Shown piece by piece: positions 40,609 to 49,408 of a stretch of 64,000 nucleotides of DNA. Each line of letters begins with the position of its first letter. The first letter of the stretch is position 1. Under the pieces are notes generated by a model that saw only the letters and a list, made by a program, of their open reading frames with translations, searched no databases and was not told where the DNA came from. The DNA comes from JACKBK01 sp963707275 (lineage in GTDB: Bacteria > Chloroflexota > Anaerolineae > JAAEKA01), in the NCBI GenBank assembly GCA_963707275.1, contig CAVPPH010000006.1:186001-250000 (forward strand). Reading direction: 5' to 3'. Position numbers and translations under genes: made by a program.

Positions 40609-41226
40609 TCATTTGCCAGGCAGAAGCCGGCCGAGAATTCCCGCTCGCAAATCGGGCCGGCGGCGGAAATCAGCTTTGTGGCGAAGTATGAAGATCAGGA
40701 AGTTGCCAATCCAGACGGCAAACCATGTCCAGGGAGCAGCAGTCAGCAGCAGGTAGGCCAGCAGCGTCAGCATTCCTGCCACGATTGCCCACCCTTCGAC
40801 CTTCAACACCAGCAGCCAGACGGTGAATGCGATCCCCAGCACGATCGGCCCTTGCCACGAGGTCAGGCCCGTCCAGATGCCGAAGCTGACCGCCAGCGCC
40901 TTACCGCCGTTGAAGCCAAGAAACGGGGAATAGGCGTGTCCCACGATCGGAGCCAGACTGGTTGCCACCAGCGCCCAGCCCTCGACGCCGCCCTGAAAGT
41001 TGGCCAGCGCCACGGGGATCAGCCCCTTGAAGCCGTCCGCCAGGATCGCTGCGAACCCCAGCGCCCTTCCGCCGGCCGCGAACACGTTGGCCGCGCCGGG
41101 GTTGCCATCGCCATACTGTCGGATATCGGTGTGCAGAAACAGCTTGCCGATCCAGTAAGACAGGGGCAGCGACCCGCACAGGAAAGCGAACGCTATCCAC
41201 AGCAGGTCAGTGACCAGCGGGGTCAT
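40609..41226 (-). CDS. plsY: PlsY-family glycerol-3-phosphate acyltransferase
   Basis: 205 residues, about five transmembrane helices. Family motifs: GSLPLSYWIGKLF, QYGDGNPGAANVF (motif 1, phosphate-site Ser/Gly loop) and GHAYSPFLGFNGGKA (motif 2). PlsY transfers acyl from acyl-phosphate to glycerol-3-phosphate, the first step in phospholipid synthesis. The ATG overlaps the lycopene cyclase stop by 4 nt, making it the last gene of the P450/GT/cyclase operon; coupling to carotenoid lipids is inferred. Confidence 0.88.
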   Translation of the reverse strand: MTPLVTDLLWIAFAFLCGSLPLSYWIGKLFLHTDIRQYGDGNPGAANVFAAGGRALGFAAILADGFKGLIPVALANFQGGVEGWALVATSLAPIVGHAYSPFLGFNGGKALAVSFGIWTGLTSWQGPIVLGIAFTVWLLVLKVEGWAIVAGMLTLLAYLLLTAAPWTWFAVWIGNFLIFILRHKADFRRRPDLRAGILGRLLPGK

Positions 41227-42038
41227 GCCCTCTTACCTGCCCGCGCCCGGCGCTGGTCTTTGAACCATTGGATGATGTGATGGAAACGCTGGTGGCTTTC
41301 CTGTGCCAGGACGAGCACCAGTCCCAGGGTGACCAGCGTGTTGGTCAGCAGGAAAAAGACGATCTCCTCGAAGGGCAGCACGCCGCCGATCAGCCAGTGC
41401 AGCGAGCGCGCCGGGTTGATCTCCCACGTGCCTGATCCGATCGCGAGAAAGTCGGCCAGGCTGAGATAGAGGGTAAGCGAGACGATGGAGAGCAGCACCA
41501 GCCGACCATAGCGGCGCAAAATGTCGCCGCCAAAGACGAACTGGAGCATGATCGGCGGCAACGCCCAGACCAGTTCAAGCCCAAGATAGGTGCCCGGCGG
41601 CCAGCCTGAGGCCAGCAAGACTACGCTGCCGGCCCAGATAAACCCCAGAACCACCACTGGGTAGATGCGCCAGTTGCGCTGCAACGCTGGAGGATCAGGA
41701 TCGACCGGCAACCGCCGCATCAAGAATACGATCCACAGGCCGGCCATGATGGTCTGCACCACGAAGAAGGTATACTCCTCGATGGGCACCCAGCCCAGGA
41801 CGATTCCAGTGACCAGCTTCGGATCGTAGTACCAGACACCGGTTGCCACCAGATAGTTATCCCAGGGCGTGGTGTAGACAACGGCGACCATCACATGCAG
41901 CAAAATCGCCGCCCAAACCGGCCAGGCGCGGAAATTGACTGGGATCGGCTTGCCGCGGCGGTAATCCAGCCAGGTGACGATTCCCAGGATGACGATGGGG
42001 ATGCCAAGAAAGCGGAGGAGGAAACCGAAGTAGGTCAC
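41223..42038 (-). CDS. Fused CrtYc-Yd-type lycopene cyclase
   Basis: 271 residues, seven hydrophobic helices, start GTG 42038 overlapping the glycosyltransferase stop. Two tandem lycopene-cyclase domains: PWDNYLVATGVWYYDP plus WVPIEEYTFFVVQT, and GSGTWEINP plus GVLPFEEIVFFLLTN. The paired PxEE motifs are the catalytic acids of the heterodimeric CrtYc/CrtYd type, fused here as in archaea, fungi and some bacteria. It converts linear lycopene-type carotenoids to cyclic beta or epsilon ends in the membrane. Confidence 0.9.
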   Translation of the reverse strand: MTYFGFLLRFLGIPIVILGIVTWLDYRRGKPIPVNFRAWPVWAAILLHVMVAVVYTTPWDNYLVATGVWYYDPKLVTGIVLGWVPIEEYTFFVVQTIMAGLWIVFLMRRLPVDPDPPALQRNWRIYPVVVLGFIWAGSVVLLASGWPPGTYLGLELVWALPPIMLQFVFGGDILRRYGRLVLLSIVSLTLYLSLADFLAIGSGTWEINPARSLHWLIGGVLPFEEIVFFLLTNTLVTLGLVLVLAQESHQRFHHIIQWFKDQRRARAGKRA

Positions 42039-43120
42039 ACCCGCCGGCCTTTCCACACATGGCCACGGCCAAACAGCTTGATGGCGAGGCCCCAGACAGC
42101 CGCGAGTTGTACGAACAATGCGCCCAAGGGGATAGCCGGCGCAAGGGCCGGGTTGCCGAAGCGCTGGAGCCAGGGCAACCCGGCAATGGTTGCTGCCATC
42201 CAGGTGGCAGATAACCAGCGCCGATCGAGCTGTCCCAGCAACACGCCGATCAGCGTGATCAGCGGAGACATCAGTGCCGTCACCAGGACGACTGTCGGGA
42301 AAGAACGCCACCTGGTCCAGCGAAACGTCTCCGTGCCCAGCCGCCCCATTCCACGCCAAAGCGCTAGCGTGCTGTCGTACATACGCACGCTGCCGATGTC
42401 TTCGCCATAAAAAGCGCGCACATCATAACCCAGACTGGTCAGGTGGCGCCCCATGGCCAGATCCTCAAACATGTGGTCGCGCACCGCCGCAAAGCCGCCG
42501 CTGTTGAAATAGGTCTCGCGGCGAAACAGCATGAACTGGCCGTTGAGCAGGTTCTTCGTTGGATGGATCGTAGCAAACAGCCCGGCATGGGCAGCAGCCA
42601 GCGCCAACTGATCGACTGCGCCGCGGCACTGCTGATGTAGAAAAACAGTCAGCGCGTCCAGCCCGCAACGCTCCGCGTGGGCGACCGCGCGGGCCGGGCC
42701 ACACGGGTCGATGTCCGTGTCAGCGTCAATAATCAGCAGCCAGTCGCCGGTGGCGACATGCGCCGCAGCGTGGCATCCGTGCGGTTTGCCATACCAGCCG
42801 GCCGGCAAGCGCTTGATCGGCAACACTTTCGCGCCATAGGCGCGCGCAACCTGTGCGGTCAGATCGCTGGACCCATCGTCCGCGACGATGATCTCCAACT
42901 CGCCGGGATAGCGCAGCCGCTGGAGTGACGGCAGGAGACGCAGCAAATTGGCCTGCTCATCGCGGGCCGGGATAATGATCGAAAGCGAGGGTAGCAGGGC
43001 GTCGGGCGAAAAGGGATCCAGCCGGGGCAGGGCCCGGTATTGCCCGTCGGCCCAAAGAGCCAGCGGCGGCGCGGCAAAGGTCAGCGTCGCGTTGCGCCGC
43101 AAGTCATGCAGGCTGGGCAC
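42035..43120 (-). CDS. Family-2 glycosyltransferase (CrtQ-like), membrane-bound
   Basis: 361 residues, GTG start. SLSIIIPARDEQANLLRLL is the GT2 nucleotide-site opening; ADDGSSD, the DADTDI DxD motif and the FEDLAMGRHL acceptor-side acid follow. Two or three C-terminal helices (VVLVTALMSPLITLIGVLLG) anchor it. The layout matches the hopanoid- or carotenoid-associated CrtQ type. Placed between P450 and lycopene cyclase with 17- and 4-nt overlaps, it likely glycosylates a hydroxylated carotenoid (inferred). Confidence 0.85.
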   Translation of the reverse strand: MPSLHDLRRNATLTFAAPPLALWADGQYRALPRLDPFSPDALLPSLSIIIPARDEQANLLRLLPSLQRLRYPGELEIIVADDGSSDLTAQVARAYGAKVLPIKRLPAGWYGKPHGCHAAAHVATGDWLLIIDADTDIDPCGPARAVAHAERCGLDALTVFLHQQCRGAVDQLALAAAHAGLFATIHPTKNLLNGQFMLFRRETYFNSGGFAAVRDHMFEDLAMGRHLTSLGYDVRAFYGEDIGSVRMYDSTLALWRGMGRLGTETFRWTRWRSFPTVVLVTALMSPLITLIGVLLGQLDRRWLSATWMAATIAGLPWLQRFGNPALAPAIPLGALFVQLAAVWGLAIKLFGRGHVWKGRRV

Positions 43121-44463
43121 AGCTCAGAACTCTCCGCGTGACGCGCATGGTGACGCCCGGCCTGGGTTCCAGGGTAGCGCCCATGTGTGGCTTGATTTCG
43201 TCGCCGTTGAGCAGCTCGAAGTCGAAGGTCTGGAGGAGGCGCGAGATGACCACCTTGGCCTCGATCTGTGCAAAGGCCGCGCCGATGCAGTTGCGCGGGC
43301 CGCCGCCAAAGGGAACATACGTAAAGGGAGGCTGCTTGTCCTCGCTGTTGCGGTCAAAGCGCGCCGGACAGAACTCGGTGGGGTTCTCCCAGTGGTTCTT
43401 ATCACGGTGCGAGAGGTAGATGGAATACATCACCCGCGTGCCTTCCGGCACGTCGTAGCCCTGCACCGTGACATCGGTGTCGGCGCGGCGGTTGCCGACG
43501 TGGATGGGCGGATAGAGCCGCAACGCCTCTTTGATGACCTGGTCGGTGTACGCCAGGTGGCTGATCTCGTCCTGGCTGGGCGGCTCATCGCGGCTGGAAA
43601 GCACCGAGTTCGACCTCGGCGCGCACCTGCGCCATCGCTTCCGGGTGCGATCCCAGCAGGTAGAAGACCCAGGAAAGCAGTGCGGTGCTGGTGTCGTGGC
43701 CGGCGATGAGCATCGTCAGCAACTGGTCGCGGATCAGGTGGTCGTCCATGCCGGCATGAGCCACAAGCTGGCCCAACAGGTCGCCGGTGGATGGCTCAAG
43801 GCCGAACTGCTCGATTTCCTGCCGGCGCTGGCGGATGATGCCATACAGGTACTCATCGACGGCCTTGATCGCATGGCGATACTTGGGACGCGGCATGTCG
43901 GCCCAGAAGATCCACAAACCGGGTGAGATGTACTCCAAGAGGTCCAGAATGGGCTGCCACAGCCGGTCAAGCTCCGGCAGGAACTCGATCTCAAACAGCG
44001 TGCCCATCAGGATCAGCAGTGCGACCTTGCGCATCTCGACCAGCATATCAACCTGCTGGCCATCCTGCCAGGCACGGGTGATGTCGTCCGTATAGCGCCA
44101 GAAAGCGGGGATGTGCGGAATTACATTGCGCCGCTGCAAGGGCGGATCCATCCAGGCGCGCAGTTCGTCGTGGAATTCGCCATCGGTGACGAGGACGCCC
44201 TGCCGCAGCAGCTTGCAAACGGGATCGCCCTCCGGCCGCCACATGAAGTCCTTACGTTCGCTGACCAATATCTGGCGATTGGACTCTGGCCCAATGAAAA
44301 CAGCCGGCTGGAAGCGCGGCAGGGTGATCTGAAACGCAGTGCCGACGTGTTCATTCATCAGCCGCAACGCGACCAGCAGGGAACGTTCGCGCGCAAAACC
44401 CTTCAGAATCTCCAGACCCGTCTCGCTCCCGGCAACAGGCAGAGATCTAGTAGATTGTGTCAT
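43104..44463 (-). CDS. Cytochrome P450 (frameshifted)
   Basis: About 452 residues. All hallmark motifs are present: I-helix AGHDTSTALL, ExxR in KEALRLYPP, and heme loop FGGGPRNCIGAAFAQIEAK with the Cys thiolate ligand. A single extra base near 43603 separates VELGA from LSSRDEPPSQDEI. A soluble-looking class with no N-terminal membrane helix. As first gene of the operon with a carotenoid cyclase and glycosyltransferase, the likely substrate is a carotenoid (as for CYP175A1 beta-carotene hydroxylase); this is inferred. Redox partners are not in the window. Confidence 0.9.
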
Positions 44464-44479
44464 GGGACATCAAAGAAGG

Positions 44480-44701
44480 TTATGCGCCGCTGTTCTTTTT
44501 CGGTTTGTCGCCAGCGTGCCGGACATTGCGATTCTGCTCGTTGGCATATCCCCACAAGCCGAAAAAGAGGGTGCCGCCGATGGCAGTAATGACCATCCAG
44601 CCGAACATGGTGCCTTCACCCACCGTATTGCCGATCAGGGCTCCTAATAACAGGCCAAAAATGAAGCCTCCAGCGGTCCAAATGATTACCGATCTCGACA
44701 T
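44480..44701 (-). CDS. Small two-helix membrane protein
   Basis: 73 residues with strong AAGGAGGTG ribosome site before ATG 44701. Two helices (IIWTAGGFIFGLLLGALIG and MVITAIGGTLFFGLWGYA) and a Lys-rich tail. No family recognised. It lies between the P450 and Usp genes on the same strand; its function is unknown. Confidence 0.65.
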   Translation of the reverse strand: MSRSVIIWTAGGFIFGLLLGALIGNTVGEGTMFGWMVITAIGGTLFFGLWGYANEQNRNVRHAGDKPKKNSGA

Positions 44702-44735
44702 AGGACACCTCCTTGGGTCAAATTAGAACGGGAGA

Positions 44736-45215
44736 TTATTCAGTCTGTTCCTGAACACGCACCAGCAATACCGGTGTCGTTGAGCCGCGCAGCACCTTGT
44801 CGGCGACGCTGCCGTAGACCCAGCGGCCGATGCCTGACCGGCCATGGGTTGACATGACGATCAACTCGCAGTCGTTTTCGCCAGCATAGGAGATGATCTC
44901 CTCGGCGGGCTGGCCCAGGCGGATCGCGCTGACGACTTCGTGGCCAGCGGCATTGATACGCCGCGATACCTGGTCGAGATAATCCTGCAGCCCCAGCTTG
45001 ATCCGTTCACTCTCGCTGGCGTGATCCACCATGTAGTCGCGGTAGACGTACACGGGATACATATCCACGACCGAATGTGCCTGGTCGTCAAGCAGCGGCG
45101 CGACCGACAACAGGTGAATCTCAACCGCGCCGGCTGCTGCGATGTTCATAGCGTGAGGCAGCGCCTGTTCAGCAAATCGCGAGCCGTCCAACGGTACGAG
45201 AATTCTGGTGTACAC
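44736..45215 (-). CDS. Universal stress protein (UspA family)
   Basis: 159 residues, GTG start. MYTRILVPLDGSRFAEQAL opens the Rossmann-like fold, and STHGRSGIGRWVYGSV followed by RGSTTPVLLVR carries the ATP-binding GxxGx9GS/T motif, so it is probably of the ATP-binding class. Stand-alone single domain. Stress-linked regulator of unknown target. Confidence 0.92.
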   Translation of the reverse strand: MYTRILVPLDGSRFAEQALPHAMNIAAAGAVEIHLLSVAPLLDDQAHSVVDMYPVYVYRDYMVDHASESERIKLGLQDYLDQVSRRINAAGHEVVSAIRLGQPAEEIISYAGENDCELIVMSTHGRSGIGRWVYGSVADKVLRGSTTPVLLVRVQEQTE

Positions 45216-45270
45216 GACAGTAGCTTAGGGCAATAGCCTGATACGCCGGAGCGTGAGAAGTAAAAGGGTG

Positions 45271-46833
45271 CTAGTTCGATACCAACAAGTAGAAGTCACT
45301 GCCGATGATCAGTTCCAGATCGCTCTCAGATTCCTGCCCGGCAGAGAGCTGCACGTTGTCTGCGGCAATGGCAAACATGGTGCGCAGGCTCTCGATCGTC
45401 ACCGGCCGGTCGCTGTATTCGACTAGCACCGTCCGCGGATAGTCGGTTCGGTCGGCCTGTCCATAGCTAACGACGTTGAACCCCTCGCGGGTCAGCCAGT
45501 CGGCGGCCTGAGCAGCCAAGACCGGATTGCTGGTGCCGTTGCGCACGACCAGCCGGGCGCCCTCGTCAGCAAGCTGGCGCCGCTGAGTTTCGGCCTGCGA
45601 CTGGAAGTCGTTGCGCACTTGCTGGCGCGCCAGCTCAGCTTCCTGGCGAGCCTGTTGCTGCGCCAGCGCTTCGACGTTGATTTCTGCCACGGTCGGCTCA
45701 CCAGCAAAAAAGGCGTCCATCGCTGGGCAAATCTTGGCTCGATTGGGCACCAGTATCCAACCCAGCGTGTCATGGGTGACGATTTGTGCGTAACGGGTGT
45801 CCAGCACCAACTGATTGATGTCGCCGATCTGCATCTTGCTGGCCAGCGATAACATGCCAGGCAACTCCATTGTCGGGATGTCGTGCTCGACCGTGTCGCC
45901 CATCAAACGCACCAGATCAAGCAAATGCAGCGTCGTGTTCAGCTTGTTTTCGACCAGCTTGTCCTTGACTGCCAGCAGAACCTGCTGTTGCCGCTTAGCG
46001 CGCTGGAAATCATCGTCGGCGTGGCGGGTGCGCGCGTACTTGAGCGCCGTCTCACCATCCAGATGCTGCGGACCAGCCTCGACATGAAACGTCTCGATGC
46101 CGTAATCGATGGTCGGGTATTCTTCGTCGTGAATGGTTCTAGGAACCACGACATCGATGCCATCGATCAGATCGACGATCTTGACGAAGCCATCGAAGTT
46201 GATTTTCACGTAGTAGTCGATAGGGTAACCGATCAGCTCGCTGACGGTCTTCTTGGCCAGAGCGCCGCCGCCGCCGGGATACTTGCTGCTCTCGCCGATG
46301 GGGTAGGCAGTGGTGATCTTGGCGCTATAGTCGAAGCCAGGGATCGACACAAACATGTCGCGCGGCACAGAGACCATGCCCACGTTGCCCGACTCAGGTT
46401 CGACGGTCAGGACGATCATGGTATCAGTGCGCGGCGGGCTGGGATCGTCAGGACGCTGATCGTCGCCCAACAAAAGGATGGTGATGCGCTCCGGCGTCTT
46501 GCCGTCGACCGGGGCCACCTTCTGCTCCTCAGTGACCGGTGCCGGCTGTGCATCGGCCAGCGGCTGAGCCAACGGAACGATGTCCACCGCCAGGGCTGAC
46601 TGATCGGCCGCGCCGGTCGAAAGCACAACATTGGCCGGGGCTATCTCTGGAGCTTGCGGTGCTGCCTGGGCGGTTCTGCGCGCCCACTGATAGACAGCCA
46701 CCGATGCCGAACCGACAGCTACGAGGAAGGTAACAAGAAGAATGCCCAGCAGAAATGCTGAGCGAAGCGAGCGCGTGTTACGAGATTGCGGCTGGCTGGC
46801 CGCTGCGCGCTTTTCTGTATCTTTGTTTTGCAT
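45271..46833 (-). CDS. LytR-CpsA-Psr (LCP) family protein with LytR_C domain
   Basis: 520 residues from ATG 46833. One transmembrane helix (about 27-48) is followed by a Pro/Ala-rich linker and the LCP domain: ILLLGDDQRPDDPSPPRTDT, VSVPRDMFVSIPG and ARTRHADDDFQRAKRQQQVL, containing the conserved Arg/Asp residues for polyprenyl-phosphate binding. A coiled-coil-like Gln/Arg/Ala segment (about 395-430) leads to a C-terminal LytR_C domain (RLVVRNGTSNPVLA). LCP enzymes attach glycopolymers to the cell wall or envelope. Gap to the downstream Usp gene is about 55 nt. Confidence 0.9.
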   Translation of the reverse strand: MQNKDTEKRAAASQPQSRNTRSLRSAFLLGILLVTFLVAVGSASVAVYQWARRTAQAAPQAPEIAPANVVLSTGAADQSALAVDIVPLAQPLADAQPAPVTEEQKVAPVDGKTPERITILLLGDDQRPDDPSPPRTDTMIVLTVEPESGNVGMVSVPRDMFVSIPGFDYSAKITTAYPIGESSKYPGGGGALAKKTVSELIGYPIDYYVKINFDGFVKIVDLIDGIDVVVPRTIHDEEYPTIDYGIETFHVEAGPQHLDGETALKYARTRHADDDFQRAKRQQQVLLAVKDKLVENKLNTTLHLLDLVRLMGDTVEHDIPTMELPGMLSLASKMQIGDINQLVLDTRYAQIVTHDTLGWILVPNRAKICPAMDAFFAGEPTVAEINVEALAQQQARQEAELARQQVRNDFQSQAETQRRQLADEGARLVVRNGTSNPVLAAQAADWLTREGFNVVSYGQADRTDYPRTVLVEYSDRPVTIESLRTMFAIAADNVQLSAGQESESDLELIIGSDFYLLVSN

Positions 46834-46960
46834 GCCGCGGATTCTAACACAGCGGCAAGGCGATGGCAAATCCCAGGCGATTTGTGCGTTACGCCCCAAA
46901 CGCCTGGCGCGCTACGCGAAAGCAGCTTGATCCGGCGACTTCCGAAGGCTGGACTGCAAC

Positions 46961-49090
46961 CTACGAAGGCTGCGGGATGTCGGTGCTGTACAGGGCGTCG
47001 CTGGTCAGGATGTAGAATGTGCCGTCGATCTCATCGACCTCCACGTCCGTCATCTTGCGCAACTTCTCCAGATCTGCCTGGTCGACCGGACGATACTGGC
47101 GCAGGTAGTTGCCTTCCTTGTCGTATTCCAGAATGCGTGCGCCGCCGGCATCGGTGATGAAGAGCGAGTCTGACGTACCAGCGTCGGAACCGACGTACAG
47201 CGCCTGGGGGTTGGAGATCGGGCTGTCAGGCGGCGGTTGCAGGACAAACGGCGCCTGCTTGCCTTCGAGGAAGGTCTGAACCGTGCCGTCACGGTATAGC
47301 AGCCAGATGTTACCGTCGATCGCCATGTCGATGACGCCCGTCAGGTCCAGTGTCGCGTCACCCTCGAAGTAGTTATCAGGTGGATTGCTGTACCCATCAG
47401 CCGTTGGCCGATAGCGCAGAATACGTCCCTGGCCAGCATCCACCAGATAGAAGTTGCCGTTGTAGCTGGCGATGACGGTCGGGTTCTGCCACTGATCGCG
47501 GTTGGCGACTGCTAGCGACTCCAATCCGGTGGCGCTGTCAACCTGAAGCAAGTTACGATTGCTGTCGAGGATCAGCAGGTTGCTGGTACGCCGGTCGCCG
47601 CCGGTCTCTGCCCAGGCAATGTCAAGCAGTTCGCCAACGATCTGGCCGTCAGGTAAGATCTGACCTCGTTCGGCCAGCACGCCACCCGACGCTTCGGGAA
47701 TCAAGCCGCTGATTTCATCCAGACCGTAACGCGTCACGCGATCCTGACCCTGGTCAAGAATTGAAACACGCGGCCCTTCAACCACCAAACCGGCCGGCTG
47801 GCTGCCTTCACCGCCCAGCGGCTGCAGCGTCACCAGCTTGTAGAGTGGAATGATGTGATTGACTTCGTCGAGCTTGGACTGAATCTCAGTCAGCAGACCG
47901 GCCGCTGCTTCGTCACTGGGCACCAGCGCAAGCGCGGCATTGGCGCGGTCCTTGGCGTCAGCCAGTTGTGTGCGCGCGGTGTCCTCAGGCACCCCGTCAG
48001 CGCTGGCTGCAGCATAGGCCGCCTGTGCGCCCTGTAGTTGCGTTTCGAACTCGGCCAGCGTGCGCTGCTGGTCCATCCACAGGGCGATGGCGATGGCGGC
48101 AACGATCAGAACCGGAATTAGCAGGGCCAGCAACCACGGCCAACGACGACGGCCGGCTGGTTCTTCTGCTGTGGTGTCATCGGAGGCAGCTGCTGCGGCA
48201 GGGGCAGTTGCAACCACCGCAGCAACAGGGATGTCGTCAGCGTCGCTGGCGTCTTCGTCCGCCGCAGATTCAACCGCATCCGCTTCGTCTTGATCGTCAA
48301 CGGCTGCGCCGACGTCTGTATTCTCAGCCGGCGGCTCGGCAGGCTTGGGGGCGGTCTCGGGGAGATAACCAGCCGCCGCGCTTGCCGCAGCCGCGGCAGC
48401 AGCCAATTGCTCAGGCGTGGCCGGCGCGATGGAGATCAGTAGCGCGCTGAGCACCGAGCGCGAGGGCGCCAGCGCTTCCAGGTATTCCGCGGCTGACGCA
48501 GTATCCGGCGCCAGGGCAGCCGTAGCCAGCTTAGGCGCCGGGACACGCGCCAACCATTCGCTGGAAAGCTGGATGATGACGCCAGTGCGGTCAATGCTGG
48601 TGCGGAACAGTTCGATGGCTGGCGCTTCATGGTCGCCCAACGGGATCACGTTCTCGCCCAACTCGGACGGGAACTGGTCAACCCGATTGGCAGTGTGTAC
48701 GAGAACCACCGCCGGCCCGCCGATTCCAAGATAGAGTTCCTCGCCGCGCAGAACCGCGCAACTGACGCCGCCAAGCTGCGCCTCGTTGGGATGAACGGCG
48801 TTGTGTTGCGCCAGCGCCTGATGCGCCGCCAGAATCGCCTCGGTGATGCCGCCGGTGATTCCCCCGGCCGAGTCGTAGTAAACGCCCTGAACCGTGTTCA
48901 ACAACAAACGGAAGAGCGCCGGGGTCGGCTGAGCCTCCCCGCCGAGTTCCATCAGAACGTAGAGGTTGCCTTTGGCGACTGCCTGCGCGGTGGCAGGCAA
49001 CGGTTCGACCACGCGCACGTTCATCGTGCGCGGCTGCCGAACGCCGTCGATGACGGAGAGGCTTTCAACTGTGGTGTGCAAACGAGCCAT
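46961..49090 (-). CDS. PP2C-like domain, transmembrane helix and beta-propeller protein
   Basis: 709 residues from ATG 49090 (AAAGGGG upstream). The N-terminal 230 residues resemble a PP2C fold (LGGVSCAVLRGEELYLGIGG), but the metal-binding DG and GD motifs are not preserved (GG in place of GD), so it may be a pseudophosphatase. An acidic Ala-rich linker, one helix (WPWLLALLIPVLIVAAIAIA) and a coiled-coil stretch precede a C-terminal NHL/propeller-like sensor (ILDSNRNLLQVDSATG, NGNFYLVDAGQGRILRY, DSLFITDAGGARILEYD). Likely a surface-sensing membrane protein; partner unknown. Confidence 0.78.
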   Translation of the reverse strand: MARLHTTVESLSVIDGVRQPRTMNVRVVEPLPATAQAVAKGNLYVLMELGGEAQPTPALFRLLLNTVQGVYYDSAGGITGGITEAILAAHQALAQHNAVHPNEAQLGGVSCAVLRGEELYLGIGGPAVVLVHTANRVDQFPSELGENVIPLGDHEAPAIELFRTSIDRTGVIIQLSSEWLARVPAPKLATAALAPDTASAAEYLEALAPSRSVLSALLISIAPATPEQLAAAAAAASAAAGYLPETAPKPAEPPAENTDVGAAVDDQDEADAVESAADEDASDADDIPVAAVVATAPAAAAASDDTTAEEPAGRRRWPWLLALLIPVLIVAAIAIALWMDQQRTLAEFETQLQGAQAAYAAASADGVPEDTARTQLADAKDRANAALALVPSDEAAAGLLTEIQSKLDEVNHIIPLYKLVTLQPLGGEGSQPAGLVVEGPRVSILDQGQDRVTRYGLDEISGLIPEASGGVLAERGQILPDGQIVGELLDIAWAETGGDRRTSNLLILDSNRNLLQVDSATGLESLAVANRDQWQNPTVIASYNGNFYLVDAGQGRILRYRPTADGYSNPPDNYFEGDATLDLTGVIDMAIDGNIWLLYRDGTVQTFLEGKQAPFVLQPPPDSPISNPQALYVGSDAGTSDSLFITDAGGARILEYDKEGNYLRQYRPVDQADLEKLRKMTDVEVDEIDGTFYILTSDALYSTDIPQPS

Positions 49091-49267
49091 GACAAGCCCC
49101 TTTCCCGGGGTAAACCATCCGCCGGATGCCCGTAGAGCGCGGTCCAGAAACGGAAACACTGGGCCTAGTTGGACAGAGTTGCGTCGATTGTACGCCAGCC
49201 CGCGCGTTTTGTCAACCGTGTTTTCATGGCAATATAATGAAAGCGGCGCGCGGCTGCGCGACCGGGC

Positions 49268-49327
49268 GGGTGACAGTCACTTTAGCCGCTTGTCATGGGC
49301 CACATTCGCACGAAATGTGACTGTCCC
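49268..49327. repeat. GTGACAGTCAC inverted repeat, copy 2
   Basis: GGGTGACAGTCACTTT (49268-49283) and AAATGTGACTGTCCC (49313-49327) pair imperfectly across a 29-base loop. Its arm is shared with the perfect repeat at 40568-40600. Confidence 0.7.
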
Positions 49328-49346
49328 TTCCACAGAGCAACGGTGT

Positions 49347-49375
49347 TTGGTACGAGTTCGCCCCTGAAGTATAAT
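49347..49375 (+). promoter_or_regulatory. Promoter of the nurA-herA operon
   Basis: TTGGTA (49347-49352), 17 bp, TATAAT (49370-49375); about 27 nt of leader before ATG 49409. Confidence 0.65.
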
Positions 49376-49408
49376 GCACCCGAATGTTTGTTCGAGAGGC
49401 GACGACCG

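Larger units (their letters stand above)
49091..49408. other. Divergent intergenic region before nurA
   Basis: Contains the inverted repeat at 49268-49327, a TTGTCA-18-TATAAT candidate (49209-49238) and the better-placed promoter at 49347-49375, both reading + toward nurA. No ORF of interest. Confidence 0.5.

Noticed and set aside
46961..49090. Active PP2C phosphatase
   Set aside because: The expected DG and GD metal motifs are not visible, so only a PP2C-like fold is claimed.
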